From Andrena cerasifolii (Eukaryota; Arthropoda; Insecta; Hymenoptera; Andrenidae): a stretch of 64,000 bases of DNA. Location of the stretch: the NCBI RefSeq assembly GCF_050908995.1, contig NC_135123.1:15624001-15688000 (forward strand), given 5' to 3'. Position numbers and translations under genes: made by a program. Shown in pieces: positions 25,901-35,150 of this stretch; position 1 is the stretch's first letter, and every line of letters starts with the position of its first letter. Below the pieces are notes generated by a model, which saw only the letters and a list, made by a program, of their open reading frames with translations, had not been told where the DNA came from and searched no databases.

Positions 25901-28900
25901 TTTTCTACATTACCTAAGAGGAAAATATTCATAGTGGTTGCTCTAGTGTCGACTTTAAAAATTTCTGTGTCCTTTTTTATTTGGGGTCTGCCACGACCCC
26001 AGTATACCAGTCACGTTTGCCAAAAACAGTATACCAGTTAAGGGTTAAGCAAATGCTTAAGCACGCGGCATCCTCTGCTAACCTAGTAGCTAGTAAAGGA
26101 TGCCGAATGCTGAAGCATTTGCTTAAGAATAATAAGAATACCGCCCTAGGTTAGCGGCAAAGTGGCAACTTCCCAATGTACGCACAGTGAAATCTGCTTT
26201 TCCGAAAATTAGGCGTTTCCAGTGATTAAAATAGATGTGAATACATTATGCAGGGCAAAGTTAATTGTATATTAAATTTACCTCTGCCGGGGGGTGTAGC
26301 CCTCGGTAGAGGTAATTGAGTCGAACACAAGTACGTTATTATTTTTCTGATTTTTTTTTATTGTTTTCCATGTCCTGGATTTCGACAAACAACTTCTGTG
26401 CGTCGTAAGCATGCGGATGCGACATAAACAGTTTTTCCGAAGACACCATTTGGTACGTCATGCGACTGAGGACACTTGAGTATCTTCGTATTCTAACGAT
26501 CTGAATACATCGCGCTGTACAATAGCAGTTGAAAATGTTAATCAGGAGAGAATATATAATAAAAGTATCTAAGGATTCAAACAGAGATAGACCTCGTATT
26601 GAAACGATTAGTGCGATCCCAGAAATAATAGAAATAATATAAAGTAATAATTCTTCTTCCCAATAATATGAAAATGAAACTAAATTTCCGGGACTAAATC
26701 ATAAAGTGTCTCGAGATATCCGAACAGAAAAATAATGCCCTATTTGAAACCAGAGACACAAAACGCCTGTAACCGAACGGAGGGATCATTTTGCAGCGGC
26801 TGAAAGACAATGAGCCCTGTGATTCTCACATTAATCACTAAACCGTGTATCCAGCGACACTCCATAAATACAGTACACCGTTTACACCTAATCTGTAAAT
26901 ATCCTGAAAGATTTCTAAAAATCGTCGTACAGAATTAAAGAACCGACGTCTAAAAATCCATGCGTTCCATTACTTCCTTTCTCCCGACGAATTAATCGAA
27001 TCCCGGCTGAGCGAAGCAATACATAAGCAATTAATATCGTTCTGAAATCTGAGCGAAGCCAGCGGCGCTAGGCGTCGAGCGACGAATTCTATAGCGTACG
27101 AATAAGGTGTTGCGAAGGGATGAAGGGTATATGGGGAGGGGGTGGGTACTACCCGTTAAACGGCAACGCGTTGTAATCGGTTTGACGATTTGTTAGGATC
27201 ATGCCGCCAAGGAGAAGGCGCTGCAGACAATGTCGAGCATGTCGAGCGCCCAGATAGTATCAGCTGGGAGTGCGATACACAACAAGATGCCCCCCGCCCT
27301 CGTGGGGCCCCTTGCCCTTCACGCTTCCACCCCTGTCTCCTATCCCGGAGCGGTAAGTCCCGATCACGGGAAACCCCTTGGAAACAAATTTTTTCAGCGG
27401 CCTGTGATTCTTTTCGAAGGAGCCACGAGCTTTTCGGGGTGAGACGACGAGACACGGCGTGCTTACGCAATTAGCCGGACACGGGAAGAGAGAAAGATCG
27501 CGCTGCCTCCGCGGGCAGACAGTGCTCCATGCTTGCGCGCCAGGCGAATTCTGCAGCACTCGCGAGGGTCTCTGTAATCTTACCTCGCTAAGCGGTGGGG
27601 AAATACGCGCTAGATCGGTTCACACGTTCCTGATCAGTTAGAGGACGAACGATCGGTGTCTCGTCGTCTCGAGGATGGAGACTTTGATCACTTGCACTCT
27701 ACGGTTTTGGCTTCTTCTTTGAAGTTCGTATCTGTTTTTCTAACCGCTTCGCCCTGTAACCGTTTAATCCGCTTGCGAGGGGGTGGGGGGTTGGGGGGCG
27801 ATCGCAATTGTGTGGTTTGTCGACTGACCCGATGTTCTGCCGTGCTACAACGACACGATCGATGGCACTTTGCTTTTGCAAGCCCGCCTCTCAAGCAGCG
27901 AAGAATGTTCCTATGGCTTTTAGCTTCGACGTTCGCCGCGGTGTCCATTGTTGGGTGTCAATTAATCTGCGAAGCGTCTCTGGACCCTGGACGACGACGA
28001 GAGTTTAAGAATCATTAATAACGGTTGAGCGAGTGCGAATTTCCTTGAATTTATCATTTTCAATCGACGCTTCCTTCTCGCGTTTTATTGCAATATAATA
28101 TTCGAGCCGTTCGGGAGAAGTTTGCCTCTTCGAGAAGGGAAACGAACGTACTACTTGGATTTCCATCTTTCGATTTGTTCCTTTCATTTCTTCTCTCTCT
28201 CTCTCTCTGACACGCACGCACACGCTCTTTTTCCCCCTCACTTTTTACCTGCTTCTATTCGCCTTTCATCGGTTCTTACCTTCTCGTCCGCGCTGCACTT
28301 CGCGGCTGTCGTCCAGAGAAGAGGAAAGAGAAGCGGAGAAAAGGAAGCATTTCTGCGGCTTTGACTAGGGGCTCCATCTCTTTCTTTTCTGTCTCTTAAT
28401 CATGGAAGCTTGCGCGGCAAAAACTAACCATCCTCACGAAACGAACCCCCCTGCTCTCTGCTGCTACGCCCGTGGGGGCCCTTGTTGTGTATTGTTCAAT
28501 TTGTCCGTCGCTCTATCTTTTACATATGTATCACCTGGGCATAAATACACACGTGCATACACGTATTTTATATTTATATATATACATATACGTATTTTTT
28601 TTAATATAATTACACGTTGCGAGGCGTCGTTGTGGCTTACCAAACTGTCTTTCTCTCTTCACGTAATACGACTACTGTTATTTCCCTTCACTCATGTTCG
28701 TATCTTAATCTTTTTGTTGTTGTTGTTGTTGTATTTTCTTTCGCTCCATTCTAAAGCGTCACGATTGTTTCTCGCCCGAGGGCTCGATGGCTCGCGGAGG
28801 AAAATGAGGTCTCTTCCTTCGCACGATCGCCGCGGTTCCCCGTCTCGAAGTCTCCGCCATGCGCGGTCCCGAATCTCGGTGAACCAAGTCCTCATGGTCG

Positions 28901-31884
28901 AGCCAACGTTGCAGGGTACTCGCGAGCACGATCGAGCTGGAAGACACCTCATTTCTTCTTCCAACAAGACAGCAATCAGCGCGTTCGAAACTTTCGGCAA
29001 ACACCTCGGGGTCCGATGGTGTTCGCGGGGAACGTCGCGTCCCGCGACGTTCTCCGTGTCCCGGAGAACAACCCTCGGCCGCCCGAGATGTAGTCCGAAG
29101 CGTTTGAGCGCGCGAACCGTTCGGCTCATCGACGTTGCAAAAAGAAAAACAGATATCGACGTTTCAGCAATTCTGGCAGCCGGGTCTGCAGCCGGGAACG
29201 TCCCAGGATGTCAAGCCGTTCTCGCAGTCGGCGTACACCGGCAAGCCAGCGACGGCGGTCTCGAGCGGTGACATGGTCCAGGCCCAACCACCCCCGCCCT
29301 GGGAAGGACGTGCCATTGCGACCCACAAGCTCAGGCTTGTAGAGTTCTCGGCCTACATGGACCAGCAGAGAGACCAGGATATTGTAAGTACATCCGCGCA
29401 AAGTGGGACATTTTTGGGGCGAAACGGGCGCTAATGAAGTGAGAGGTGATCCTACGACTCAGAATTAGGGATTGCAACTAACCGGTGAACCTCTTTATGG
29501 AATTTAAGCTTCATGTTCTGTAGAAGAAGTGATAGAGGCGAGGGGAATCCAGGTTGTTTGAACTTCCGTAAATAAAATCTTGTTTAATATCTGTCCGTTG
29601 AATCTGAAGGAGGTACATGCAACTAGATCGTACCATTGCTGGGTCGCTTTAGCTTCTTGGTAAAGGGTCAGGCGTGTTCGAGCAGCGCTCGAAGGAAACC
29701 TGAATTACCCCATTTGCTTGACTAATCGGAAGTCCCACTGTGACATTAATGAACGTTGGGATATGTTTTCTTGCTTCCAGTACCACAAACACCTGTTCGT
29801 CCACATAGGAGGATCCGCGACCTACGCGGATCCGTTACTAGAGGCTGTTGACGTCAGGCAGATATACGACAAATTCCCAGAGAAAAAGGGTGGCCTGAAG
29901 GAACTTTACGACAAAGGGCCGCAGGCAGCTTTCTTCCTCGTTAAATTCTGGGCTGATCTCAATACGAACATCCAGGACGAGGCTGGGGCCTTCTACGGCG
30001 TGACGAGCCAGTGAGTGATCGAAATCTTGCAATTTTGTGCCTAAGGTTCCGTGGGGTTTACCCGTTAATAATGTATATTCGCGCTCCTCGACAGGTACGA
30101 GAGCAACGAGAACATGACGATAACGTGTTCGACCAAAGTCTGCTCTTTTGGAAAACAGGTGGTGGAGAAAGTGGAAACGGAATACGCTAGGTTCGAGAAT
30201 GGCAGGTTCGTCTATCGTATTAGCCGCTCGCCAATGTGCGAGTACATGATCAACTTCATACACAAATTGAAGCACCTGCCGGAAAAGTACATGATGAACA
30301 GCGTCCTCGAGAATTTCACCATTCTTCAGGTACGATGCATTCGTGTCACCGTACTCTTTCTCTTCAGACACTGTGGCGTTTTGTCGTCTGTCGTAACGGG
30401 CATATGCGTTATCTATCGGGTAGTTCTAGTCGTTTGCTGGTGGAGGAATTTTTACAATTCTTCTAGTTGCTTGTGAACTTTAGTAAGCGGTGACAGTGAA
30501 TATATTGAGTGTATGGCGGCTAGCCGCAGCATATGCGGCCGATATATCCGCTCTCACCGCACATGGAGGTAATCATACGTGTATGATGCGTAGTACTCAC
30601 GCCAGTTTTTAGTCTCTATCTTATAGATATATAATTATATGTTACGTTCTGTTATTACCACCCCCTGGCAGAGATTCATTGTAGCTAACAGTGTTTTCGA
30701 GGAACACATTATTTCTTCAAGCGTATTTGGTTTTAAATACAGCCTGCGTATATGTAAACAGATGTGTGAAAATAAATGGGGCAAAGGTGCATATCATTGG
30801 TTTGTTAGTGAAACTGAACTGAAGTCCTTATTTCTTAGTTTTCGGTAAATGCAAATTTAAAGTTCAATCTATTACGATAAATCAGATGATAATTGAAAAC
30901 TATTGCAAACTGTTTTCCCATATGGATTTTTATTGATCTGTTGTTGTAGAAGACTTAGAAAGTAATGGCAGTCGTTAATCCGTGAGGATTTTAGGATGGA
31001 ATGCTGGATTTAGTTAGTTTTACCAGCAAGCCATAAGGTTCCAATCACAGTTGGGCATTAAGTAAATAACAAATTATTTAGATAAGGGATCAAATAAAAG
31101 TTACTTTAACTTTAGATTATCTATTTGGTGAATAAAGTTAATTTTTTTATTCGTCGAGCGTTTCAACTTCAGCGCCGAATAAATTTTTCATCATTAACTT
31201 TAACTTTCACTTTAACTTTAACTGTAACTTTAACTGTAATTTTAACCGTAACTTTAACCATAACTAACTTTAATTTTAATTGTAACTTTAACTCTAACTT
31301 TAACTTTAATCGTAACTTTAACCGTAACTTAACTTTAACTTTAATTTTAATTTTAACTTTAACTTTAACTTTAACTTTAACTTTAATTTTAATTTTAACT
31401 TCAACTTTAACTTTATTCGACGTCAAATAATTCTCTGGCGCGCGTTCGAGCGAGAACTCGCTCTCTGGTTCCAATATAGCCCATCAAGATTCTATGTGTT
31501 TACAATATCTTTAGTGGCATTACTAAGTAGCGACGGCCATTTTCAAATTTAAATTTAGGGAGGAAAGATCGTTAGGCAACTTGGAGGTGTTAATTAGTAA
31601 GACAGTTATTCCGCAAAGATGACGATTCGGTCCAACAATTGGCCGAGTCGACTCTTCTTCTCTCGGTAGCTTTGAAATTGCATTCTGCAGAGTCGGTTCG
31701 ATACAACAGAACTATATATAGTCAGTGCTCCTATAAATTAATTAACTACGGTGTTTTACCTTGGTTGCAGGTTGTTACGAACAGGGATACGCAGGAAACG
31801 TTGCTGTGCACGGCATACGTGTTCGAAGTGTCGACGTCTGAACACGGTGCGCAACATCACATATACAGATTGATCAAGGACTAG
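16849..31884 (+). CDS. sd: scalloped (TEAD family transcription factor), spliced CDS, 5'-partial
   Basis: Six exons join in one frame: 16849-16979, 27197-27352, 29168-29383, 29781-30010, 30095-30329, 31771-31884. About 360 residues are encoded here, starting inside the TEA domain and ending at TAG 31882-31884. Known for the family: TEAD/Scalloped proteins are nuclear. They bind MCAT-type sites through the TEA domain and recruit Yorkie/YAP, Vestigial or Tgi through the C-terminal beta-sandwich, as the output of Hippo signalling. Seen: TEA helix-3 text (KQVSSHIQVLARRK), the TEAD core KFPEKKGGLKEL, the CSFGKQVVEKVE block with the palmitoylated cysteine, and the terminal HHIYRLIKD. All five introns in the window are GT-AG and the exon phases agree. 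The first half of the TEA domain (WSPDIEQ to KMY) and the start codon were not found and probably lie upstream of the window. Identity is very secure; the exact 5' structure is unknown. Confidence 0.96.
16980..18449 (+). other. sd: Start of the 10.2-kb sd intron; CpG-rich island at 17220-17620
   Basis: The donor is GTGAGT. The island carries dense CpG plus AATTAATAAAT, TTTAATCAACAGCTG and TTAATTGTC-like motifs, as expected of homeodomain-type and bHLH-type sites. It is a candidate intronic enhancer, by inference. 17620-18450 is AT-rich with nothing else seen. Confidence 0.35.
18450..18815. mobile_element. Fold-back family B, single-arm copy
   Basis: Matches the right arm of the element at 39821-40178, from GTGCGCTACTAAAAATCCG through ATGAAAATCTCGAAT and GGCACATGTTTTACA to the terminus GACTGCCTAGTCCCCTTA. 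It contains the block that is missing from the left arm at 39481. No left arm is visible to its left. It lies in the large sd intron. Confidence 0.75.
18816..19613. other. CpG-rich intronic island
   Basis: 19000-19490 is dense in CpG (for example TTCACGCGGCGGCGAGC) between transposons. Frames there are open on both strands but show no protein family. Possible regulatory element. Confidence 0.3.
19614..20400. mobile_element. Family E transposon, copy 1 (787 bp)
   Basis: The left end TAGGGGAGACCGGGGCAAAG is inverted, with mismatches, at the right end (CGGTTTTGTCCGAGCTTCCCCTA). The right end also holds a second CCCGGTTTTACCCAGG motif. A one-armed family A MITE lies inside it. No transposase frame is seen. 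The TIR is related to that of the element at 42536. Confidence 0.65.
19810..20040. mobile_element. MITE family A, copy 3 (one arm), nested in an E element
   Basis: Begins AACAAGGGAACATTCCG and follows the family A left arm through the GCTGCCCAAATTC motif and the ATTTTCCGATTTTGTGTTA segment into the AT-rich centre. The second arm is missing. It lies wholly inside the TIR-bounded element at 19614-20400, so it is either a later insertion or part of a composite. Confidence 0.75.
20714..21104. mobile_element. MITE family D, copy 2
   Basis: The terminal inverted repeats GGGTAAGGGGAAAA and TTTTCCCCTTACCC are perfect over 14 bases. It shares the internal text of the copy at 10628. It also has about 100 additional bases in the middle (20845-20960) that include a second AAATGTC/GGAATGTCC-like motif, perhaps from a duplicated end. 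It directly abuts the Tc1-like remnant. Confidence 0.75.
21160..22000 (-). pseudogene. Tc1-like transposase, degraded
   Basis: Read on the minus strand. 21531-21583 gives WRNKWKGIIFTDEGNF, the block with the first catalytic Asp of Tc1 transposases. 21355-21378 gives DNATDHTA with the second Asp. 21241-21311 gives FNWPAFSPELNII-GNCWG, the usual SPDLNPIENLWG motif. The spacing from the second Asp to the third catalytic position is 34 residues (DD34E), but that residue is Gly instead of Glu. A TGA lies directly before DNATDH, the first-to-second Asp distance is short, and frameshifts are needed toward the N-terminus (a GPLEIFETDETWKLINR segment near 21725-21775 may be the HTH linker). No terminal repeats were found. 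It is a dead element in the sd intron, abutting a D-family MITE. Confidence 0.75.
22040..23095. other. CpG-rich intronic island
   Basis: 22240-23090 is CpG-rich with homopurine text at 22670-22730. It is uninterrupted by repeats, although MITE A4 begins immediately after it. Possible regulatory element; no exon seen. Confidence 0.3.
23096..23529. mobile_element. MITE family A, copy 4 (complete, best preserved)
   Basis: A complete palindrome beginning ACAAGGGAACATCCCGAA and ending with the complement TTCGGGATCTTCCCTTGT. Both arms hold the CAAATTCACTCGAAGGGGGT motif and its complement. Arm-to-arm similarity is high and the centre (about 23275-23345) is A/T-rich. It is the best reference copy of the family in this window. 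Confidence 0.85.
23530..25732. other. Intronic non-coding; CpG/G-rich island at 24700-25360
   Basis: 23600-24480 is AT-rich. The island has G-runs at 24976-25010 and 25080-25122 (GGGTGGGAGGGGCAGGGAG) that could form G-quadruplex-like structures. No exon recognised. Confidence 0.3.
25733..26146. mobile_element. Palindromic MITE interrupted by a later insertion
   Basis: The ends GGGCGGTATTCT and AGAATACCGCCC are perfect 12-base inverted repeats, each flanked by TAG (25730-25732 and 26147-26149), a likely target-site duplication. Without the insert at 25765-26044 the element is about 130 bases. The two arms mirror each other through TTCTTAAGCAAATGCTT and GGCATCC to a centre near 26085. Confidence 0.75.
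25765..26044. mobile_element. piggyBac-like MITE (280 bp) with TTAA duplications
   Basis: The TIRs CCCTTAACTGGTAT and ATACCAGTTAAGGG are perfect over 14 bases, flanked on both sides by TTAA (25761-25764 and 26045-26048). A TTAA target and TIRs starting CCC are the hallmark of the piggyBac superfamily. A second inverted copy of the ACTGGTAT-CTGGGGTCG motif lies sub-terminally at about 25989-26010. There is no coding frame, so it is non-autonomous. Confidence 0.8.
26147..27196. other. sd: Intronic stretch before the sd linker exon
   Basis: Contains a short imperfect hairpin at 26279-26314 (ACCTCTGCCGGGG / CCCTCGGTAGAGGT) and otherwise AT-rich DNA. It ends in TTGACGATTTGTTAG, the acceptor for the linker exon. 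Confidence 0.5.
27197..27352 (+). CDS. sd: sd linker exon (52 codons), probably alternatively spliced
   Basis: This in-phase exon of 156 bases lies between acceptor TTTGTTAG and donor GTAAGT. It reads DHAAKEKALQTMSSM, then SSAQIVSAGSAIHNK, and ends SYPGA. From memory, vertebrate TEAD1 has the matching linker (AKDKALQ...MSSAQIVSATAIHNK...PGAPG) at the same place, directly after the TEA domain. The commonly shown Drosophila Sd isoform runs straight from the TEA domain (..KV) into QFWQPGL. Because the exon starts and ends in phase 0, skipping it also gives a good frame (KV joined to QFWQPG). Inclusion or skipping would change the spacing between the DNA-binding and Yorkie-binding domains. The exon is certain by similarity; its being optional is inference. 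Confidence 0.9.
27353..29167 (+). other. sd: sd intron between linker exon and QFWQPG exon
   Basis: The donor is GTAAGT and the acceptor GTTTCAG. The sequence has a G-run at 27778-27798, a (CT)n run and a TTG-rich run near 28716. A frame of 289 codons crosses from the intron into the next exon out of the sd frame and is not coding. Confidence 0.7.
28192..28208. repeat. (CT)n microsatellite
   Basis: Short CT run in the intron between the linker exon and the next sd exon, in a pyrimidine-rich stretch. Confidence 0.85.
29168..29383 (+). CDS. sd: sd exon: linker and start of Yorkie-binding domain
   Basis: The exon is 216 bases, phase 0 at both ends, with donor GTAAGT at 29384. I chose the start at 29168 because the peptide then begins QFWQPGLQPGTSQDVKPF, which matches where the Drosophila protein resumes after the TEA domain, and because it follows GTTTCAG. 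An AG at 29151-29152 would also keep frame and add five residues, but it has a poor pyrimidine tract. The middle is a low-complexity proline/glutamine stretch (AQPPPPWEG). The end, GRAIATHKLRLVEFSAYM, is the first beta strand of the TEAD C-terminal immunoglobulin-like domain that binds Yorkie and Vestigial. The last residues (QQRDQDI) run into YHKHLFVHI in the next exon. Confidence 0.93.
29384..29780 (+). other. sd: sd intron, 397 bp
   Basis: GTAAGT donor; TTGCTTCCAG acceptor. No internal feature seen. Confidence 0.85.
29781..30010 (+). CDS. sd: sd exon: Yorkie/YAP-binding domain, first part
   Basis: The acceptor is TTGCTTCCAG and the donor GTGAGT begins at 30011. The exon starts in phase 0 and ends two bases into a glutamine codon (CA|G). 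It encodes YHKHLFVHIGG, then SATYADPLLEAVDVRQIYDK, FPEKKGGLKELYDKGPQAAF, and FLVKFWADLNTNIQDEAGAF ending YGVTSQ. This is the conserved core of the TEAD C-terminal domain. The FPEKKGGLKEL and FLVKFWADLN segments are closer to vertebrate TEAD than to Drosophila, which from memory has FPEKSGGLKDL and YLVKCWADLN. An ATG-like start upstream within the intron (from about 29718) is not part of the gene. Confidence 0.96.
30095..30329 (+). CDS. sd: sd exon: Yorkie/YAP-binding domain, palmitoylation site
   Basis: This exon is separated from the previous one by an 84-base intron (30011-30094, acceptor CTCGACAG). It supplies the last base of the split glutamine codon, then YESNENMTITCSTK, VCSFGKQVVEKVETEYARF, ENGRFVYRISRSPMCEYM, and INFIHKLKHLPEKYMMNSV ending LENFTILQ. 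The cysteine of VCSFGK corresponds to the autopalmitoylated cysteine of vertebrate TEADs and Drosophila Sd, which fills a central lipid pocket. The MCEYMINFIHKLKHLPEKYM helices form much of the co-activator interface. The donor is GTACGA at 30330; the last codon before it is CAG. Confidence 0.96.
30330..31770 (+). other. sd: sd last intron, 1441 bp
   Basis: GTACGA donor and TTGGTTGCAG acceptor. It holds the hexanucleotide repeat at 31187 and otherwise AT-rich sequence. Confidence 0.85.
31187..31413. repeat. sd: Hexanucleotide repeat (TTTAAC)n in last sd intron
   Basis: About 225 bases made mostly of TTTAAC units with TTTAAT, TGTAAC and CGTAAC variants. It lies in the 1.44-kb intron before the terminal sd exon. 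Both strands stay open across it (lysine/valine or leucine/threonine runs) purely because of the repeat. Confidence 0.9.
31771..31884 (+). CDS. sd: sd terminal coding exon
   Basis: The acceptor is TTGGTTGCAG. The exon encodes VVTNRDTQETLLC, then TAYVFEVSTSEHGAQ, HHIYRLIKD and the stop TAG at 31882-31884. This is the last beta-strand pair of the TEAD C-terminal domain. The tyrosine of HHIYRL corresponds to the residue mutated in human TEAD1 in Sveinsson chorioretinal atrophy, which is needed for YAP binding, so the interface is intact. VVTNRDTQETLLC matches vertebrate TEAD better than Drosophila, which from memory has VMRARETQETLLC. Confidence 0.95.
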   Translation, partial: VVTNRDTQETLLCTAYVFEVSTSEHGAQHHIYRLIKD

Positions 31885-34800
31885 CCTGCTTGAACCTGCT
31901 CGCCATGCAGCCATCCACCCCCATCAGTGCCTACCATCACATAAAAAAATCATCCATACGCGCATACACACAGTCACACACAAGGTACATACATATTAAC
32001 CCTTTCGAAGTGTCGTGGTTACCCTGTACAACCACGATCTATTCTTTTATCTCGTCTGATATTCATTTTAATCACAATACCATCAGTATCGGCAAAGAAA
32101 TGATATTTATGAACAGCGAATGCAGTGCTTACACGTATTACGTATCGTAACATACGTATTTTGATTTTAATCGACTTGCACGTCAGAAAAGTGTACGTTA
32201 CACGCCTTGGGTTTCCTTTTATTAATTGCAATTGACGAACGACCTTGAGGATTTGTCTTAAATATTCGCTTCAAAGGGTTAAGCGTGAATACATGATTGT
32301 AAACACGCTGGAATTATAAACATCCCACATCTACATTTAAAAGAGTTTCTATCGAAAGTGTTCCAATGTATGCGTCGAAGCGAAAGGTTTTAATAATGGT
32401 ACCAAATCTTGTGAGCGCAAGTGCAATATGTTTCTTTTAACCACAGATATGAAACAAGCATTCGGTGAATAATTGCTATCCAAAATTCAAGATACGTTTA
32501 ATTGCCATAAATCTGAATTAAATGGCACGCTTCAGTCAGCATTCGCGAACATTTTCCGCGAAACTTCTTAAAGAGAACGTGACACTCGCGCACACATACA
32601 CACACATACACATTAGAAGTACTGGCCAGCCCGAGCTTGAGTTTGATTCGAAACTGAAAAAAAAAGTTGTAATAAGTAATTGGTACGCGTGTTTTAATAT
32701 ATCATGGAAAGGACTTCCTGCACGCACTGCAGGAAGTACGTTCCAGACTTTGGAATTGTAAATTTTATATTGAAACAGATATAATCGTATATATTTTATG
32801 AATATTCCGTCATTCACTTACAAACGATCGAAATCGTCGCGGTTTTAATAAAGAGATATAATTAAATTAAGTTAAAATTGACAATAAATTTGGTATGAGA
32901 ATGCGTCGAGAATAGTATATGTACCAAGAAGAAAAGGGGAAAGAAAACGTAAAAAAAAAAAGAGGATAGAAGAAACAGACTCTGATCTCGGAAAGGCGTG
33001 GTACCAACATAATTTAGTATTATAGTTTTATTATTAAACTAGGAAATAGATCAGACAAGACATCCACACACAGATATACATATATTACATATAAAAATAT
33101 ATATGTTAAATATTAATGCAATGATTACAATTTACATTGTTATAAATGATCGTGTATAAAGTTATCTAAGTGATTTCTAAGTTTTAAACGAAATGGAAGT
33201 TTAATAGAGAGGTATGCCATTATGATTTCTTAAGTCTCCTTGGTTACATTATCATTATTATAATTTTTTTTTTTAATTATCAGCATCGAGCAAAGTCAAG
33301 AATAACATAGTAAACCATTACACACCTTTCCTTAAGCTTTTCGTTCTAGTACTGTTTTCGTTTTAGCTATATTTTGACTAACGGTAAGAATTTTCGCTGC
33401 AGAGCTTTTTAATTCTCAATGGTCAGATAAAAGAAAAAAAAAAAAGGAAGAAGAAGAAGATTGATCGCTTTTACGTATTTTTAAAAGGCAATCTTTTTAA
33501 TACACCTACAGTTGTGCAAACCCACCCACTCTTAGGCAGCGACACTTAGATTAGAGGGATGTGTTTGTATCTCTTGTAATCACTTTATTTCGTACTATAA
33601 GATCTTTCTTTTCTATAGTTCTTATGCGAATGACTTTCTTACTTAGCGTACTTCGTTTTGTTTTTATCTTTCTACTACGCTCGTACAGCGATGCGTCTGA
33701 TTACATTGATTGTACGCGCTAGATACGGATAGTATCCATCAAAGAGAGAGAGAGTCGAAGCAAGCGGCAGAGATCTCTGTCCTTAACGTTGGTAATACGA
33801 TCTTGCAGCTTTCCGACCGTCGGATGTTAAAGTTCAAGAATGTAAGGTACACCTGTTACTTCGCCTTGATTGTTGTACCACTTTCATGACGGGCAACAAC
33901 GTAATAGCGTGATTCCGTTACAGCTCTCTAAATTTCAGCATACTTTTACAGAGTTCGTGAGAATCTTGCTTGGTAATGTGTTTTCGTACTTAATATTGTA
34001 TCATTTCGACGCCGAATACATGGACCACAAAAGTTTAACGCAGAGATTCTGTTTCATGATCACCGTGGCAATTATTTAAGAGAGTAGAGGACCATTGTCC
34101 TGCGATTCATTTTATTTAGTCACATCTCTCTCGCAGAAACTATATGTGTAAATGCACAGGAAACTTTTTACGTATTCTTTAATCTGATCAATTGTGTGTT
34201 CCAAAACAGTACTTGCCTACGCGGCAGTGACTACTAAGATATACAGGAAAGAATCATGTATACTTTAAGAAAATACTAGTAATACTTACTGTATTCTTAC
34301 TTTAATTAACTTTTATGCAACAAGTGGCAATGTATTTTGATCTCTCTTTTAGTCAGAAATATGTCGCTTTTTATTTGGGGTGAGAATTGAATTTGCTAAG
34401 TGATCGACTGAATAACGAAGGAACTTATATTTAAAGGATAACATATGTGACTTTCGTTCGATAACTGGCAGCTTTCACGATTTTTACTTATTGTTACCTT
34501 TCGTTTTTTTTTTTTGTAATAATATTGTTTTTACGTATTATATACTATACATTGTAATTTTGCTAAATTGTGTGTATGTTAAGGTGGAATTGGAACCATC
34601 GAGATGTCCTCATGGAACGTTGTTTATCGAGCCATGTTACTCTTTGTTTTAATAATTACGATGTTCAGTGGTCAGGGGGGAAAGGCAGGGGAATATTGTC
34701 AAACAATGTAAAGAATTTCAAGGAATAATAAATGCACGAGTCCGGACTCATTCTCTGTAGAGGTTACTTTGTTTTAATCGTTTGTTAACTGGAGACACAT

Positions 34801-35150
34801 CTCATGGTTTCAAATCGACTTATAATGAAACGTTATTATTGAGGCAACAACAAATTACGCAATATTTTTGAAAGATACTCAACTGTCGTTTCGGTTATGC
34901 GAATTTTTATTTCATGGAAAAAGAATGGGAGGAGCATGAAATCGAGAAAAAGGAGCACCGACACTAATATTATTAACATTAACGAGTAATGATTTTAAAG
35001 TAAGCGAATTACATTTATAAGGAAAGATTATGAAAATATATATTTATCTATGTCTTCTGTGAAGATAGAAAATAGCACTCTCTCACTCTATATTGATGAT
35101 ATCAGAAAAAAAAAATCGAAATCCAATAAAGATACAAACGCAGAAGTAGA
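31885..35150 (+). other. sd: probable long 3' UTR of sd
   Basis: AT-rich non-coding sequence follows the sd stop codon. It contains none of the inverted-repeat families that crowd the introns and the DNA beyond 36100. Candidate poly(A) signals AATAAA are seen at about 32847, 34727 (followed by a T/G-rich stretch) and 35125. A Pumilio-type TGTACATA is at about 35233, just past the last of these. No open reading frame in it looks coding. The exact 3' end cannot be set from sequence; the true UTR could end at any of these signals. Confidence 0.45.

Noticed and set aside
28692..29129. 145-codon open frame, minus strand
   Set aside because: Antisense to sd intron sequence; arginine/asparagine-rich, with no family motif.
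28402..29271. Longest open frame in the window (289 codons, + strand)
   Set aside because: It starts in the sd intron and runs through the sd exon at 29168-29383 in a different frame. It has no domain similarity and low-complexity leucine/phenylalanine text from pyrimidine-rich DNA.
31169..31474. Lysine/valine-rich open frame, minus strand, and its + strand counterpart
   Set aside because: Purely the translation of the TTTAAC repeat.
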